From: Eubacterium sp.
Lineage (GTDB): Bacteria; Bacillota; Clostridia; Lachnospirales; Lachnospiraceae
Direction of reading: 5' to 3'
Length of the DNA stretch: 55,731 bases
Assembly: GCA_022794015.1 (NCBI GenBank)
Contig: JAAWDZ010000064.1
Coordinates: 1-55,731 of the forward strand
Both the position numbers and the translations under genes were made by a program. Positions within the stretch are counted from its first letter, which is position 1. Each line of letters opens with the position of its first letter. Of this stretch, positions 35,339-44,573 are shown piece by piece. The notes below the pieces were generated by a model. The model ran no database searches. It saw only the letters and a list, made by a program, of their open reading frames with translations, and was not told where the DNA came from.

Positions 35339-36459
35339 ATTACCCTCTCCATTCTGATACTGCGCGATACGCTAAGCGCCAGTCCCATCTCCGTCAAAAG
35401 AATTGCCACCGAAGTACCTCCGTAGCTGATAAACGGAAGCGTAACCCCCGTATTGGGGATCGAATTCGTTACAACCGCAATATTTAATATAACCTGAATC
35501 GCAATATGCGCCATAATCCCGACCACAATCAATGCACCGGACAAATCCTTTGCATTGTTAGCGATCACCATAAATCTCCAAATCATCAGCATAAACAGCA
35601 AAATCACGCAAACTGCACCAAACAGTCCCAGTTCTTCGCAAATAATAGAAAAAATCATATCATTCTGTGCTTCCGGCAAAAAGCCAAGCTTTTGCATGCT
35701 TTCTCCAAGCCCTTTCCCGAACAGCCCTCCAGAGCCAATCGCATAAAGCCCCTGCAGGGTCTGGTAACCCTTCTCATACTGTTCCGGATGAAACCATATC
35801 TGAAGCCGCTGCCTCCGGTATGGTACTGCCATTATGTATAAAAACCCGGTAGCAGCTATCAGTACACCAGGCACAATAAACTGCAGGTATTTGGGGCTTG
35901 CCACAAATACCAGACAGACAAAAATCCCAAGAATAATTATTGCGGTACTTAAGTTGCTGAAAGCAACCAGGCCTATTAACGGCGCCGCAATAAACAGCAG
36001 TTTCGCAAGAGTCCGAAAATTCCCCATTTTTTTGGATGCAATACTGATTGTCGCTGAAAAAAACAGAATAACTGCCAATTTTGCTAATTCTGACGGCTGA
36101 AAGGACAACGGCCCCAGTTTCAGCCATCTGGCAGAACCGTTTAATTCGGCTCCGACAAAAATTACTGCCAGACAAAGCGTCAGTGAGATCAAATACAAAA
36201 GCCAGCTCAGCTTTAGCCAGATATGGTAGTCTGTTCCCGCCATGACAAACATACCCGCAAAACCCAAAAGTGATGCAAAAAACTGTTTTTTTACATAATA
36301 AGCAGGATCCCCTATTTTCAGCTGTGCATTGTAGTAGCTTGTGCTGTATAACATCACCAGCCCAAATCCCACCAAAAATATAATTACAAACAGTAACGTA
36401 TAGTCAAAATATCTTTTTTCTTTCTTCCCGCTTCCTGATCCCCTGGATTTTCGGGTCAT
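35335..36459 (-). CDS. ftsW: SEDS peptidoglycan polymerase FtsW/SpoVE
   Basis: Polytopic glycosyltransferase of 374 residues that polymerises lipid II together with a class B transpeptidase. About ten helices are seen, with the family sequences LNGSARWLKLGPLSFQPSEL, LQGLYAIGSGGLFGKGLGES and NTGVTLPFISYGGTSVAILL. AAAGGAG precedes the ATG by 8 bases and overlaps the murD stop zone. Whether it serves vegetative division (FtsW) or the spore cortex (SpoVE) cannot be told from sequence; only one copy is in this window. Confidence 0.94.
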   Translation of the reverse strand: MTRKSRGSGSGKKEKRYFDYTLLFVIIFLVGFGLVMLYSTSYYNAQLKIGDPAYYVKKQFFASLLGFAGMFVMAGTDYHIWLKLSWLLYLISLTLCLAVIFVGAELNGSARWLKLGPLSFQPSELAKLAVILFFSATISIASKKMGNFRTLAKLLFIAAPLIGLVAFSNLSTAIIILGIFVCLVFVASPKYLQFIVPGVLIAATGFLYIMAVPYRRQRLQIWFHPEQYEKGYQTLQGLYAIGSGGLFGKGLGESMQKLGFLPEAQNDMIFSIICEELGLFGAVCVILLFMLMIWRFMVIANNAKDLSGALIVVGIMAHIAIQVILNIAVVTNSIPNTGVTLPFISYGGTSVAILLTEMGLALSVSRSIRMERVI

Positions 36460-36463
36460 AGAG

Positions 36464-37825
36464 TCACTCCTTTAACTGATTTACAATTTCTTTAAACTTT
36501 CTGCCCCGCTCTTCATAATCAACAAACATCCCCCAGCTTGCACATGCAGGCGAGAGCAGCACCGCATCGCCGGATACTGCCTGCCTGTAACAGATATCAA
36601 CTGCTTCTTCCAGAGAATCTGCCAGAGTAACCGCGGTAAAACCGCAGGCAATAGCCGCTTCTCTGATTTTTTCCCTGGTCTGGCCAATCAGCACAAGCTC
36701 TTTGACCTTTCCTCCAAATGCCTGAATCCATGTATCATAAGATGCATTTTTATCGTAACCGCCTCCGATCAGATAAGTAGGCCGAGTCATGGCACAGATA
36801 CCTTTCACTGCTGCGTCCGGATTGGTTCCTTTGGAATCATTATAGAACCTGACGCCTCTTTTTTCGGTCACATATTCAATCCTGTGCTCTACTGCCTGAA
36901 AATGCAGCAGAACCTCCCTTATCTTCGCAAGTGGTACGCCAAAGCCATCTGCCATAGCGGCGGCAGCCATGACATTTTCATAATTATGCAACCCTAACAG
37001 ATTTAATTCCTCTGTTTTCACCAGCTCCTTTTGTTCATTGTTTCGGGAAACAAAGATTACACCGTCCTTAAAAAAGAAACCGTCCTTTAACTCTCTCATG
37101 CCAGAAAACCAGGTCACCTTTGTCTTAAGCCCTTCCCCGAAACGCCGAAGCGCTTCATCCTCATAATTCAGCACACACAAATCATCCTCCCTCTGATTTT
37201 TGGTGATGCTCTCTTTTACGGCAATATAGTTTTCCATTGTATGATGCCGATCCAGATGATCCGGCGTAATATTTAATATCGCCGTAACTTCGGGTGCAAA
37301 CGTATGGGCCGTTTCCAGCTGAAAGCTGCTGATTTCCGCTACGGTCACTGTTCCGTCGGTTGTCTGATCGGCTATACTGGTATAAGGGATACCAATATTT
37401 CCTACTACCTTTACATCTGAATAATAATGCTCCAGGATCTCTCCCAAAAGTGCCGTAGTGGTCGTCTTTCCATTGGTCCCGGTTATGGCAAGCAGCTTGC
37501 CTTTGGAAAACACATAGGCAAGCTCTATTTCACCCCAGATTTCAATCCCTGCATCCCTCATTTTTTGGACCACAGGAAGATCTGGCGGCACTCCTGGGCT
37601 TAACACCAGAATATCAGTGCCATCTATTACATTCTCCGGCAATGTACCGCAGATCAGAGTCACTTCTTTTAAAGCCGGATTTTTGCCATAAAATACTTCT
37701 TTATCCAGTCCGTCGTTGCCGTCATACAGCGTTACCGCAATATGCTGACCCACCAGAAGCCCCGCCGCAGCGATTCCGCTTTTTCCCGTTCCCATCACAA
37801 GAAATCTTTTGTCTCTCATATCCAT
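36464..37825 (-). CDS. murD: UDP-N-acetylmuramoyl-L-alanine--D-glutamate ligase
   Basis: Cytoplasmic ATP-dependent ligase that adds D-glutamate to UDP-MurNAc-L-Ala. It has 453 residues, the usual length: the N-terminal Rossmann domain (LVMGTGKSGIAAAGLLVGQH), P-loop AITGTNGKTTTTALLGEIL, central NITPDHLDRH and C-terminal YNDSKGTNPDA. AGGAGG stands 8 bases before the first ATG; a second ATG two codons later is less favoured. Tight spacing to mraY (15 bases) and ftsW (4 bases) shows it is in the dcw operon. Confidence 0.96.
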   Translation of the reverse strand: MDMRDKRFLVMGTGKSGIAAAGLLVGQHIAVTLYDGNDGLDKEVFYGKNPALKEVTLICGTLPENVIDGTDILVLSPGVPPDLPVVQKMRDAGIEIWGEIELAYVFSKGKLLAITGTNGKTTTTALLGEILEHYYSDVKVVGNIGIPYTSIADQTTDGTVTVAEISSFQLETAHTFAPEVTAILNITPDHLDRHHTMENYIAVKESITKNQREDDLCVLNYEDEALRRFGEGLKTKVTWFSGMRELKDGFFFKDGVIFVSRNNEQKELVKTEELNLLGLHNYENVMAAAAMADGFGVPLAKIREVLLHFQAVEHRIEYVTEKRGVRFYNDSKGTNPDAAVKGICAMTRPTYLIGGGYDKNASYDTWIQAFGGKVKELVLIGQTREKIREAAIACGFTAVTLADSLEEAVDICYRQAVSGDAVLLSPACASWGMFVDYEERGRKFKEIVNQLKE

Positions 37826-37840
37826 TTTTTCATCCTCCTG

Positions 37841-38794
37841 TTACATTGCCATCAAAGCTAACAGACAAAGCAATGCTGTTACAATGGAAAATACCGCTAC
37901 TGTTCTGGTTTCAGACCAACCGCCCAGCTCAAAATGGTGGTGGATCGGCGCCATACGGAAAAACCGCTTTCCATGAGTCGCTTTAAAATACGTAATCTGT
38001 ATTATGACAGAAATGACTTCAACCATATAAATAAATCCCACAATCGGAATAAATAACGGCATCTGCAGCATATAAGCGGCAGCAGCCACAAATCCGCCAA
38101 GCGCCAGAGAACCGGTGTCTCCCATAAATACCTTGGCCGGATAGACATTAAACAGCAGAAATCCCAGCAATGCGCCTACTACAGCACAGGTAATCGGCTC
38201 TATCCCGCTTTCCGTTCCAACTGCAACTACGCTGAAAAATGTGGCAACAAGCACCGTTACACTTGACGCCAAACCATCCAGTCCGTCCGTAAAATTCACA
38301 CCGTTTACCGTGCCGATAACAGCCACAAATAAAAAAGGAACCGCCATTACACCCAAATCCAGATATTTCCCTCCTGAGAATGGTATCAGCATTGTGAGTG
38401 AAATATTTGTAAAGTTTTGCAGATAAAATGTAAAAATTCCTGTTACGATAATCTGCAGCAGCATTTTCTGCCATGCAAGCAGCCCGTCGGAGCGCCTTAA
38501 CACCACCTTTAAATAATCATCCAGAAACCCGATTGCACCAAATCCCACCGTCAAAAACAAAATAGGAATAATCTTCGGATATTCATCCAGAAACAAAAGG
38601 CTTGTAACAAGTACGCCGGCCAGTATCATAAGTCCGCCCATTGTAGGCGTCCCAGCCTTTTTCAAATGGGATTTCAGCTCTTCGCGTTCTGTCTGCCCTA
38701 CTTTTAATCTTCGTAAAAACGGGATAACAACCGGCCCTAATACTGCGCTGATTGCAAACGCAATTAAGACCGGCGCTGCTACATGATAAATCAT
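37841..38794 (-). CDS. mraY: Phospho-N-acetylmuramoyl-pentapeptide transferase
   Basis: Membrane enzyme that makes lipid I from UDP-MurNAc-pentapeptide and undecaprenyl phosphate. Ten helices; signatures KKAGTPTMGG, FLDDYLKV, NGVNFTDGLDGLASSV (catalytic Asp), FNVYPAKVFMGDTGSLALGG, and the HHH-type loop MAPIHHHFELGG. I chose the ATG at 38794, with GAGGTAAGGTT directly upstream; the open frame runs ten codons further. 317 residues. It follows spoVD after 225 bases, where murE and murF would often be. Confidence 0.96.
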   Translation of the reverse strand: MIYHVAAPVLIAFAISAVLGPVVIPFLRRLKVGQTEREELKSHLKKAGTPTMGGLMILAGVLVTSLLFLDEYPKIIPILFLTVGFGAIGFLDDYLKVVLRRSDGLLAWQKMLLQIIVTGIFTFYLQNFTNISLTMLIPFSGGKYLDLGVMAVPFLFVAVIGTVNGVNFTDGLDGLASSVTVLVATFFSVVAVGTESGIEPITCAVVGALLGFLLFNVYPAKVFMGDTGSLALGGFVAAAAYMLQMPLFIPIVGFIYMVEVISVIIQITYFKATHGKRFFRMAPIHHHFELGGWSETRTVAVFSIVTALLCLLALMAM

Positions 38795-39019
38795 AACCTT
38801 ACCTCTTTCATTTTCGCGGCGCATGCCGCCTGTTGTACTTTATCGTTACTGTTCCTTCCAATCTATGTCTTCTTACCCCGTACTCCATCCGACTGGAAAT
38901 TGTAGTTTCTAACTGCCTGTTTCGCATCATTGCGTCGATAAAAAGTCCGGACGACGCCACCGCATCGCCGTCGAAATTTTGCCTGGCACTGGCACGAGCC
39001 ATACAGCATAAAACCACAT
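38795..39019. other. Gene-free gap between spoVD and mraY with dispersed short repeats
   Basis: No supported gene. A 69-codon minus-strand frame exists (38808-39017) without ribosome site or known match. It contains the short repeat AAACTACAATTTCCAG (leftward from 38908, also present in front of spoIVA) and a 13-base ATGCGAAACAGGC (38915-38927, minus) also found at 115-127. This is foreign to the tightly packed operon and looks like an inserted repeat. Confidence 0.45.
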
Positions 39020-40798
39020 CTAATCTGCATGCTGTGTATCTGCTTCGGCAGCCGCCTCCTTATCAAAAGGAATATCCAGATATGGAAGAATATCTTCAAA
39101 AATTTCTTTTGCCACTGGCGCTGCAATTGTCCCTCCATAATAAACTCCCTGCGGATTATTGATAATCACAAGCACCATTACCTTCGGATCGTCAATGGGC
39201 GCAAAGCCCAGAAAAGACGAGATATATTTATTTGCGCTTCTTGGCAGAGTCTGCGAAGTCGCCGTTTTGCCGCCAATATCATAGCCGGCTATTTTTGCAT
39301 TTTTTCCGCCGCCTACTGATACAACCTGCCCTAACAGATAGCGGACTTTATCAGATGTTTCTTTACTTACGATTCCTTCCTGTGTTTCATAGGAAAATTT
39401 CTTCACTACATTTCCGTCATTATCCTGCACGGCCACTCCAAAATGCGGGGTAATCCGCCTTCCCCCGTTGATAATTGACGAAACAGTCGTTACGAGCTGA
39501 ATGGGGGTAATCTGAAACGACTGGCCAAAAGACATGGTAGCCAGCTCTACCAGACCAATATTCTCTTTGGAATGCATGATCGTAGCTGCTTCTCCGGGCA
39601 AATCGATCCCGGTTTTTTTTAACAGCCCCAGACTGCCGAAATAATCGTAAAAACGCTCCGGCCCAACACGCAGACCCACATCTATAAATACCGGATTGCA
39701 GGAATTCATAATCCCATGGACAAAATCCTCCGACCCGTGCCCGGTACGCTTGTGGCAGTGTATCCTTCGATCTTCCACCGTAATATAGCCAGGACAGAAA
39801 AACTGATCTGACAGACTCACTACCCCTTCTTCCAGAGCCGCTGTTGTCGTAATAATCTTAAATGTAGAACCGGGCTCATATGTGTCGTTGATACACTGGT
39901 TTCTCCACATATTATTCAACAGATTCTGTTTTTCTTCATCGGTTAGAGCCCCCTGCGGTTCATAATTTAACGTAAAAGGGTCGTTTAAATCAAATTCCGG
40001 TACATTTACCATGGCCATCAGTTCCCCATTGGACGGATTCATTACAATAATGGATACGCTGTCCGCCTGCTTTTGTTCCAATGCCTTGCCTGCTGCCTGT
40101 TCCGCATACATCTGGATATTATAATCCAGGCTGATATGCAGGTTATTACCGTCAGTCGGCTCCATTCTTGATTCTCCGGCATTTGCAATTTCCACACCCC
40201 TGGCATCCGTCAGTGTCAGGATTTTGCCGTTTGTACCCTGCATATATTCGTCATATCTGACCTCCAGGCCGACAATTCCCTGATTATCGCCTCCGGTAAA
40301 ACCCAAAACCTTAGAACCCAGCGTATCATATGGATAATACCGTTTATAATCCTCATCGACTTTAACACCCGAAAGCCCGTATGCACGGATACGCTCTCCG
40401 GTATCTTTATCCACATTGGATTTGATACGCTCAATAGAACTCACCTTTTCCACCCGTGCACGTACCTTTTCCTCAGAAATTTCAAGTTCCTTCGTCAAAG
40501 CCGCAATGACAGCTTCCGGATCGTCTATCTGATTGTGAATGACAGATATCGTACAGACCGTTTTATTTGCGGCCAGCACAACGCCTGTCGCATCTATAAT
40601 TTTTCCTCTCGCTGCCTTGATATCACGCTCCCTCTCATGCAAATTCTCTGCCTTCTGCCCATAATATTCAGAGCAGAATACCATCAGATAAACCAGACGC
40701 CCCATTAGAAACATCATCATGAACAAAATACATGTAAATACAATCATCGCCTTCCGACGGTTATACGTTTTATAGCGAAACATAAAGCAAAGCCTCAT
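39020..40798 (-). CDS. spoVD: SpoVD/FtsI-like class B penicillin-binding protein
   Basis: Bitopic transpeptidase of 592 residues that crosslinks peptidoglycan. Helix at about 18-40, a dimerisation domain (KAARGKIIDATGVVLAANKT), then the transpeptidase fold: SxxK at 311-314 (EPGSTFKI), SxN at 366-368 (MNSCNP), and the third motif reads KTA at 511-513 (GGKTATSQ) instead of KTG. No PASTA domains follow, so it is shorter at the end than Bacillus SpoVD. Neighbour of another class B PBP; one probably serves division and the other the spore cortex. Which is which is inferred only from position. The start codon lies in a 12-bp inverted repeat. Confidence 0.85.
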   Translation of the reverse strand: MRLCFMFRYKTYNRRKAMIVFTCILFMMMFLMGRLVYLMVFCSEYYGQKAENLHERERDIKAARGKIIDATGVVLAANKTVCTISVIHNQIDDPEAVIAALTKELEISEEKVRARVEKVSSIERIKSNVDKDTGERIRAYGLSGVKVDEDYKRYYPYDTLGSKVLGFTGGDNQGIVGLEVRYDEYMQGTNGKILTLTDARGVEIANAGESRMEPTDGNNLHISLDYNIQMYAEQAAGKALEQKQADSVSIIVMNPSNGELMAMVNVPEFDLNDPFTLNYEPQGALTDEEKQNLLNNMWRNQCINDTYEPGSTFKIITTTAALEEGVVSLSDQFFCPGYITVEDRRIHCHKRTGHGSEDFVHGIMNSCNPVFIDVGLRVGPERFYDYFGSLGLLKKTGIDLPGEAATIMHSKENIGLVELATMSFGQSFQITPIQLVTTVSSIINGGRRITPHFGVAVQDNDGNVVKKFSYETQEGIVSKETSDKVRYLLGQVVSVGGGKNAKIAGYDIGGKTATSQTLPRSANKYISSFLGFAPIDDPKVMVLVIINNPQGVYYGGTIAAPVAKEIFEDILPYLDIPFDKEAAAEADTQHAD

Positions 40799-40838
40799 AA
40801 AAGCACCTTTCTTTCATTCTATTACGGCTTTTATGAGG
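40793..40838 (-). promoter_or_regulatory. Inverted repeat enclosing the spoVD ribosome site and start codon
   Basis: CCTCATAAAAGC (minus strand, 40838-40827) and GCTTTTATGAGG (40804-40793) are perfect 12-bp arms. The 22-base loop holds the AAAGGT ribosome site, and the ATG lies in the second arm. Folding of the mRNA would cover the start codon. Confidence 0.6.
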
Positions 40839-40863
40839 TTATGATTTCTTCTGTACTTAAAAA

Positions 40864-43053
40864 TTATTCCTCAAATATATCTCCGCCCTCTGCCGGGGGC
40901 TCCTGTCTCTCCGGTGTGTCCGGGCTTTCCGGTGTACCGCCCTCTGCCGGTGGTTCTGCCCCCTCCGGTGTGTCCGGGCTTTCCGGTGTACTCCCCTCTT
41001 CCGGAGAGCCCTGGCCCTCTGGTGCATTTCCACCTTCCGGTATACTGCTGCCATCTGGCGGCTCCTGACCATCTTCCTGTGTCTGTGTCTTTTCTTCGTC
41101 CGGATATATATTTAAATAAGGAAGAATTTCTTCTAAAATCTCTTTGGCAACTCCCTGCGCATATGAACTGTGCGCCTGCTCTTTTACATTGGGTTCGTCA
41201 ATAATTACATATAAAACAAGCTGCGGATCCTCCTGCGGCACATAACCGATAAAGGAAACCAGGTATTTTCCATTGCCCCTCGGCAGCTTCTGGGCTGTTC
41301 CCGTCTTACCACCCATAGAATAACCGTCTACTTTGGCTTCATTTCCGGTACCTTCCGATACTGTAGCGTATAAATAAGATTTCACCTGCTCAGAAGTCTC
41401 TTTTGAAACCGTTTCCTTTAATAAAACCGGTTTTATGTTTTCCACTACATTGCCGTCTTCATCCAGAATACGCTTTACTACATGGGGCTGATAATACTTA
41501 CCGCCATTGATCAGGGAAGAAAAGGCGCTCGCCAGCTGAATCATGGTACAGTTAAAATTCTGCCCAAATGAATTGGTTGCCAGTCCAATCAACTGCATAT
41601 CATCCTGAAGCAGGCCGCGTTCTTCTCCTGGAAGGTCAATCCCCGTCTTCTGCCCAAATCCAAAAAGCTTCTGGTATTCTGTAAAATCTTCTTTGCCTAT
41701 GGCATAAGACATCTGCATGAGCGCATCATTGCAGGAATCCATCAATGACTTCTGTACGGTTTCTGTTCCATGCCCTGAACGGTTCACACAATGTACTTCT
41801 TCTCCGTTAATCACCTCAACTCCATCGCAGATGTATGATTCATCGCCGTTTAATTTCCCGGTTTCCAGACCGCATGCCACAGTCAGAGGCTTAATGGTAG
41901 ATCCGGGTTCATACGTATAGTTGATACAAAAATTCTGCCACAGTTCATTCAAAAGATCTCCTTCATGCTTCTCTGCCGAAAGCTGTTCTTCTGTAAACTG
42001 CGACATATCCCGTGGATTGTTCAAGTCAAAGGTAGGACGCTCCGCCATGCCAAGCACTTCCCCGTTTCTGGGATCCATAGCAATTGCCGCAATGCGCAGG
42101 CTGCCGTTTCCCTGTACATATCCGTTTGTATTCTCCTCGTTGTATTTTGCCAGCGCCTTCTCTATCACTGACTGTATCTGTTCATGTATTGTAGAAACAA
42201 CCGTATAACCGTTTCTTGCTTTTCGAATGGTTCTTTCAAAATTATTGTCAGAATTTAAGTATCCATATTCCCTTCCATTGATTCCGTTTAACGTACTGTT
42301 ATAATAGTGTTCCAGACCAATGGTTCCGACATTGCCGGCGGATACAAAGCCAATCAGAGAAGCTGCCAGGGAATTATACGGATATGTACGCAGATATTCT
42401 GTTTCAAACCAGACTCCCTCCGAGCTTATCTTTCCCACCTTCTCGACTTTTTTATCTTTATCCTTGCTCTTTTTTGCTTCTTCGTTCCGTTTTTTCTGTT
42501 CTTCCTTAGCTTCCTCAATTGATTTTTCCCGCATTTTCTCAAATTGCTGCTTATTTTCTTTGGAACAGCGCTTTGCCAATACGATATAACGGCTTACGTC
42601 TTCCGAACTCTTTTTTACCTTTTTGAGGGTTTCATCCTCTTCTTTATCTACCTTCTTCTCTTCTTTGCGAATAATTTCGTAAACTTCTTCTTCCTCTATT
42701 TCCGGAAAACATTCCACTAAGGCAGCTACTGTTAAATCAATATCTTCCGTAGACTCGAACAAAACATGGCAATCCAGTATTACATTATAAACTTCTATAC
42801 TGGTGGCAAGAACCGTGCCTTTGGCATCTACAATATCTCCTCGCCGGAACGGAAGAGTCTTACTGTCATACACCTGCTGCGCTAATACAATCTTCTCGTA
42901 TTTCTCTCCGCTGGTCTGCTCAATGTATGTCAATCTGACAATCAATGCGATTAAACATCCTGTTATTACAAGAAATATAAATAACAGTTTCTTCTGCATT
43001 CTCCTAAGAAACTTATATTTAGATAATACTTTTGTTATTTTGTCTTTCTGCAA
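40864..43053 (-). CDS. Class B penicillin-binding protein (FtsI/PBP2-like) with charged insert and Pro/Glu-rich tail
   Basis: Septal transpeptidase of 729 residues, longer than usual. The helix is at about 20-42 (KKLLFIFLVITGCLIALIVR). The N-terminal domain carries an unusual Lys/Glu-rich insert (about 125-210, EEEVYEIIRKEEKKVDKEED). The catalytic motifs are intact: EPGSTIKP, SCND and GGKTGTAQ. After the transpeptidase fold, about 70 residues of Pro/Glu/Gly/Ser repeats end the protein, with a unit TPESPDTPEGAEPPAEGG present twice. The start is TTG at 43053 (GAGGGAT upstream); the later ATG at 42999 would lose 18 residues. It follows ftsL by 23 bases. Confidence 0.92.
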   Translation of the reverse strand: MQKDKITKVLSKYKFLRRMQKKLLFIFLVITGCLIALIVRLTYIEQTSGEKYEKIVLAQQVYDSKTLPFRRGDIVDAKGTVLATSIEVYNVILDCHVLFESTEDIDLTVAALVECFPEIEEEEVYEIIRKEEKKVDKEEDETLKKVKKSSEDVSRYIVLAKRCSKENKQQFEKMREKSIEEAKEEQKKRNEEAKKSKDKDKKVEKVGKISSEGVWFETEYLRTYPYNSLAASLIGFVSAGNVGTIGLEHYYNSTLNGINGREYGYLNSDNNFERTIRKARNGYTVVSTIHEQIQSVIEKALAKYNEENTNGYVQGNGSLRIAAIAMDPRNGEVLGMAERPTFDLNNPRDMSQFTEEQLSAEKHEGDLLNELWQNFCINYTYEPGSTIKPLTVACGLETGKLNGDESYICDGVEVINGEEVHCVNRSGHGTETVQKSLMDSCNDALMQMSYAIGKEDFTEYQKLFGFGQKTGIDLPGEERGLLQDDMQLIGLATNSFGQNFNCTMIQLASAFSSLINGGKYYQPHVVKRILDEDGNVVENIKPVLLKETVSKETSEQVKSYLYATVSEGTGNEAKVDGYSMGGKTGTAQKLPRGNGKYLVSFIGYVPQEDPQLVLYVIIDEPNVKEQAHSSYAQGVAKEILEEILPYLNIYPDEEKTQTQEDGQEPPDGSSIPEGGNAPEGQGSPEEGSTPESPDTPEGAEPPAEGGTPESPDTPERQEPPAEGGDIFEE
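40888..40995. repeat. 54-bp tandem repeat inside the PBP tail
   Basis: Two copies of a 54-base unit (about 40888-40941 and 40942-40995, in frame, 18 residues each), sharing the core CTCCGGTGTGTCCGGGCTTT. Copy number is likely to vary between strains. Confidence 0.7.
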
Positions 43054-43076
43054 TTCTATCCCTCGATATCTCTCTG

Positions 43077-43598
43077 CTATTTCTCCGGTATGTCAGAATA
43101 CTGCTCCATGTAGTCTTCTGCCTCTATGCTATAGTAAAAAATCTGTTCCTTCCCGGCATATTTCATACCGTATTCGAGCGCCTTTTCTTTTATGGCATTC
43201 AGATCTGTCATCAGCTGCATCTGCCTGACGGCCGCGTCATTTTCCGCGCGCAGGCCTTCAATACCGGCTTCTAATTTTGAGATTCTCTTAACTCTTACCG
43301 TAATATCAGACTGAACCTTGATATAAAAGAAACATGCGGCACAAAGTACAGTTAATGCCATTGTACAAAACAGGACATAGCCAAAATTCAAACGCTGCGC
43401 TTTTTCCTGATTTCGCTTTGCGATATGGCGGTGTTTTTGCTTTTGCAGCTCCCGTTCTTCCTCCAGCTGGCGCTGCCTGCGTTCTTCTGGTTCTCCTTCC
43501 AGCCGACGCACGGTATTGCCATCTACATAGTAATTCGATTTAATCTCTTTTCTTCTGGTTTCATTATGAGCTGCATTTCTTCCCATATTCTGTCCCAT
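43077..43598 (-). CDS. ftsL: FtsL-like bitopic division protein
   Basis: 173 residues: a highly charged cytoplasmic part with an Arg/Glu/Gln-rich stretch (RRQRQLEEERELQKQKHRHI), one membrane helix (GYVLFCTMALTVLCAACFFY) and a short coiled coil outside (ISKLEAGIEGLRAENDAAVR). Size, layout and position between mraW and the PBP gene fit FtsL, although FtsL proteins share little sequence. I chose the ATG at 43598 (AGGAAAGTGAG upstream), 22 bases after the mraW stop; the open frame reaches back into mraW. Confidence 0.8.
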   Translation of the reverse strand: MGQNMGRNAAHNETRRKEIKSNYYVDGNTVRRLEGEPEERRQRQLEEERELQKQKHRHIAKRNQEKAQRLNFGYVLFCTMALTVLCAACFFYIKVQSDITVRVKRISKLEAGIEGLRAENDAAVRQMQLMTDLNAIKEKALEYGMKYAGKEQIFYYSIEAEDYMEQYSDIPEK

Positions 43599-43620
43599 CT
43601 CACTTTCCTGGCTTAGATTT

Positions 43621-44559
43621 CTAATACTTCTCAAATACCCGAAGCTTTGCGCTTTTGGCTCTGCTGTTCTCTTCACACTCCTCTTTTCCCGGAAAAATGG
43701 CTTTTCGCGTTATACATTTTCCCTTCGGTACTTTACCGCATATACATATCGGAAAATCTTTCGGACATGTACACGGATTCTCATTTTTTCTGAAATTTAA
43801 TTTGACAATCCTGTCTTCGAGCGAATGAAAGGTAATAATACACAGCCTTCCGCCAGGATTCAACAAATCGATCATGCGATCGATGGATTGCTCCAGGACT
43901 TCTAGTTCGTGGTTTAGCTCTATGCGAATCGCCTGATAGGTCCGCTTGGCCGGATGTCCTCCGGTCAACTGTACTTTCTTTGGGATTGCCGCCCGGATGA
44001 TGTCCGTAAGCTCTCCCGACGTACGAATGGGCTTTTTCCTGCGTGCTTCTACAATGTGCTTTGCAATATTCTTAGCAAAACGGTCTTCCCCATAATCGCG
44101 GATAATGCGAAACAGCTCCTGTTCACTGTATTCATTGACAATGTTCTCCGCCGTAAGCGTCTGTCTGTTGTCCATGCGCATATCCAACGGCGCGTCCGCC
44201 TGCCGATAGGTAAATCCGCGTTCCGGTGCGTCTAACTGAAAGGAAGAAACCCCAAGATCCAGTAAGATCCCGTCTGCTCCGCTGACTCCAAGTTCTGCCA
44301 GCACATCTTCTATATTACAGTAATTACTGCGAACTATGGTGACAAAGTCTGAAAACCCTGACAAGCGCTCTTTGGCGGCAATGATGGCGTCCTCATCCTG
44401 ATCTATCCCAATCAGTTTTCCACCTGACGCAAGCCGCGCTGCAATCTCGTACGAATGACCGCCTCCGCCAAGTGTCCCGTCCACATAAGTCCCATCCGAC
44501 TTAATACGTAAATATTCGATTACCTCATCCAGCAGTACCGACCTGTGGTAAAACTCCAT
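43621..44559 (-). CDS. rsmH: 16S rRNA (cytosine-N4)-methyltransferase RsmH/MraW
   Basis: SAM-dependent enzyme that methylates N4 of C1402 in 16S rRNA. 312 residues starting [23 protein letters not shown] motif [11 protein letters not shown], second motif [16 protein letters not shown], and the family sequence [15 protein letters not shown]. The Cys-containing segment [20 protein letters not shown] is typical of clostridial members. I chose the ATG at 44559 (GGAGGAGGG directly upstream). It lies 14 bases after mraZ. Confidence 0.96.
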   Translation of the reverse strand: MEFYHRSVLLDEVIEYLRIKSDGTYVDGTLGGGGHSYEIAARLASGGKLIGIDQDEDAIIAAKERLSGFSDFVTIVRSNYCNIEDVLAELGVSGADGILLDLGVSSFQLDAPERGFTYRQADAPLDMRMDNRQTLTAENIVNEYSEQELFRIIRDYGEDRFAKNIAKHIVEARRKKPIRTSGELTDIIRAAIPKKVQLTGGHPAKRTYQAIRIELNHELEVLEQSIDRMIDLLNPGGRLCIITFHSLEDRIVKLNFRKNENPCTCPKDFPICICGKVPKGKCITRKAIFPGKEECEENSRAKSAKLRVFEKY

Positions 44560-44573
44560 TGCCCTCCTCCATA

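Noticed and set aside
38808-39017. 69-codon gene between spoVD and mraY
   Set aside because: No ribosome site, arginine-rich composition typical of non-coding repeat DNA, and it contains dispersed repeat words.
40841-41072. Ser/Gly/Pro-rich plus-strand and other minus-strand frames over the PBP tail
   Set aside because: They are shadows of the tandem repeat in the PBP gene and have no ribosome site.
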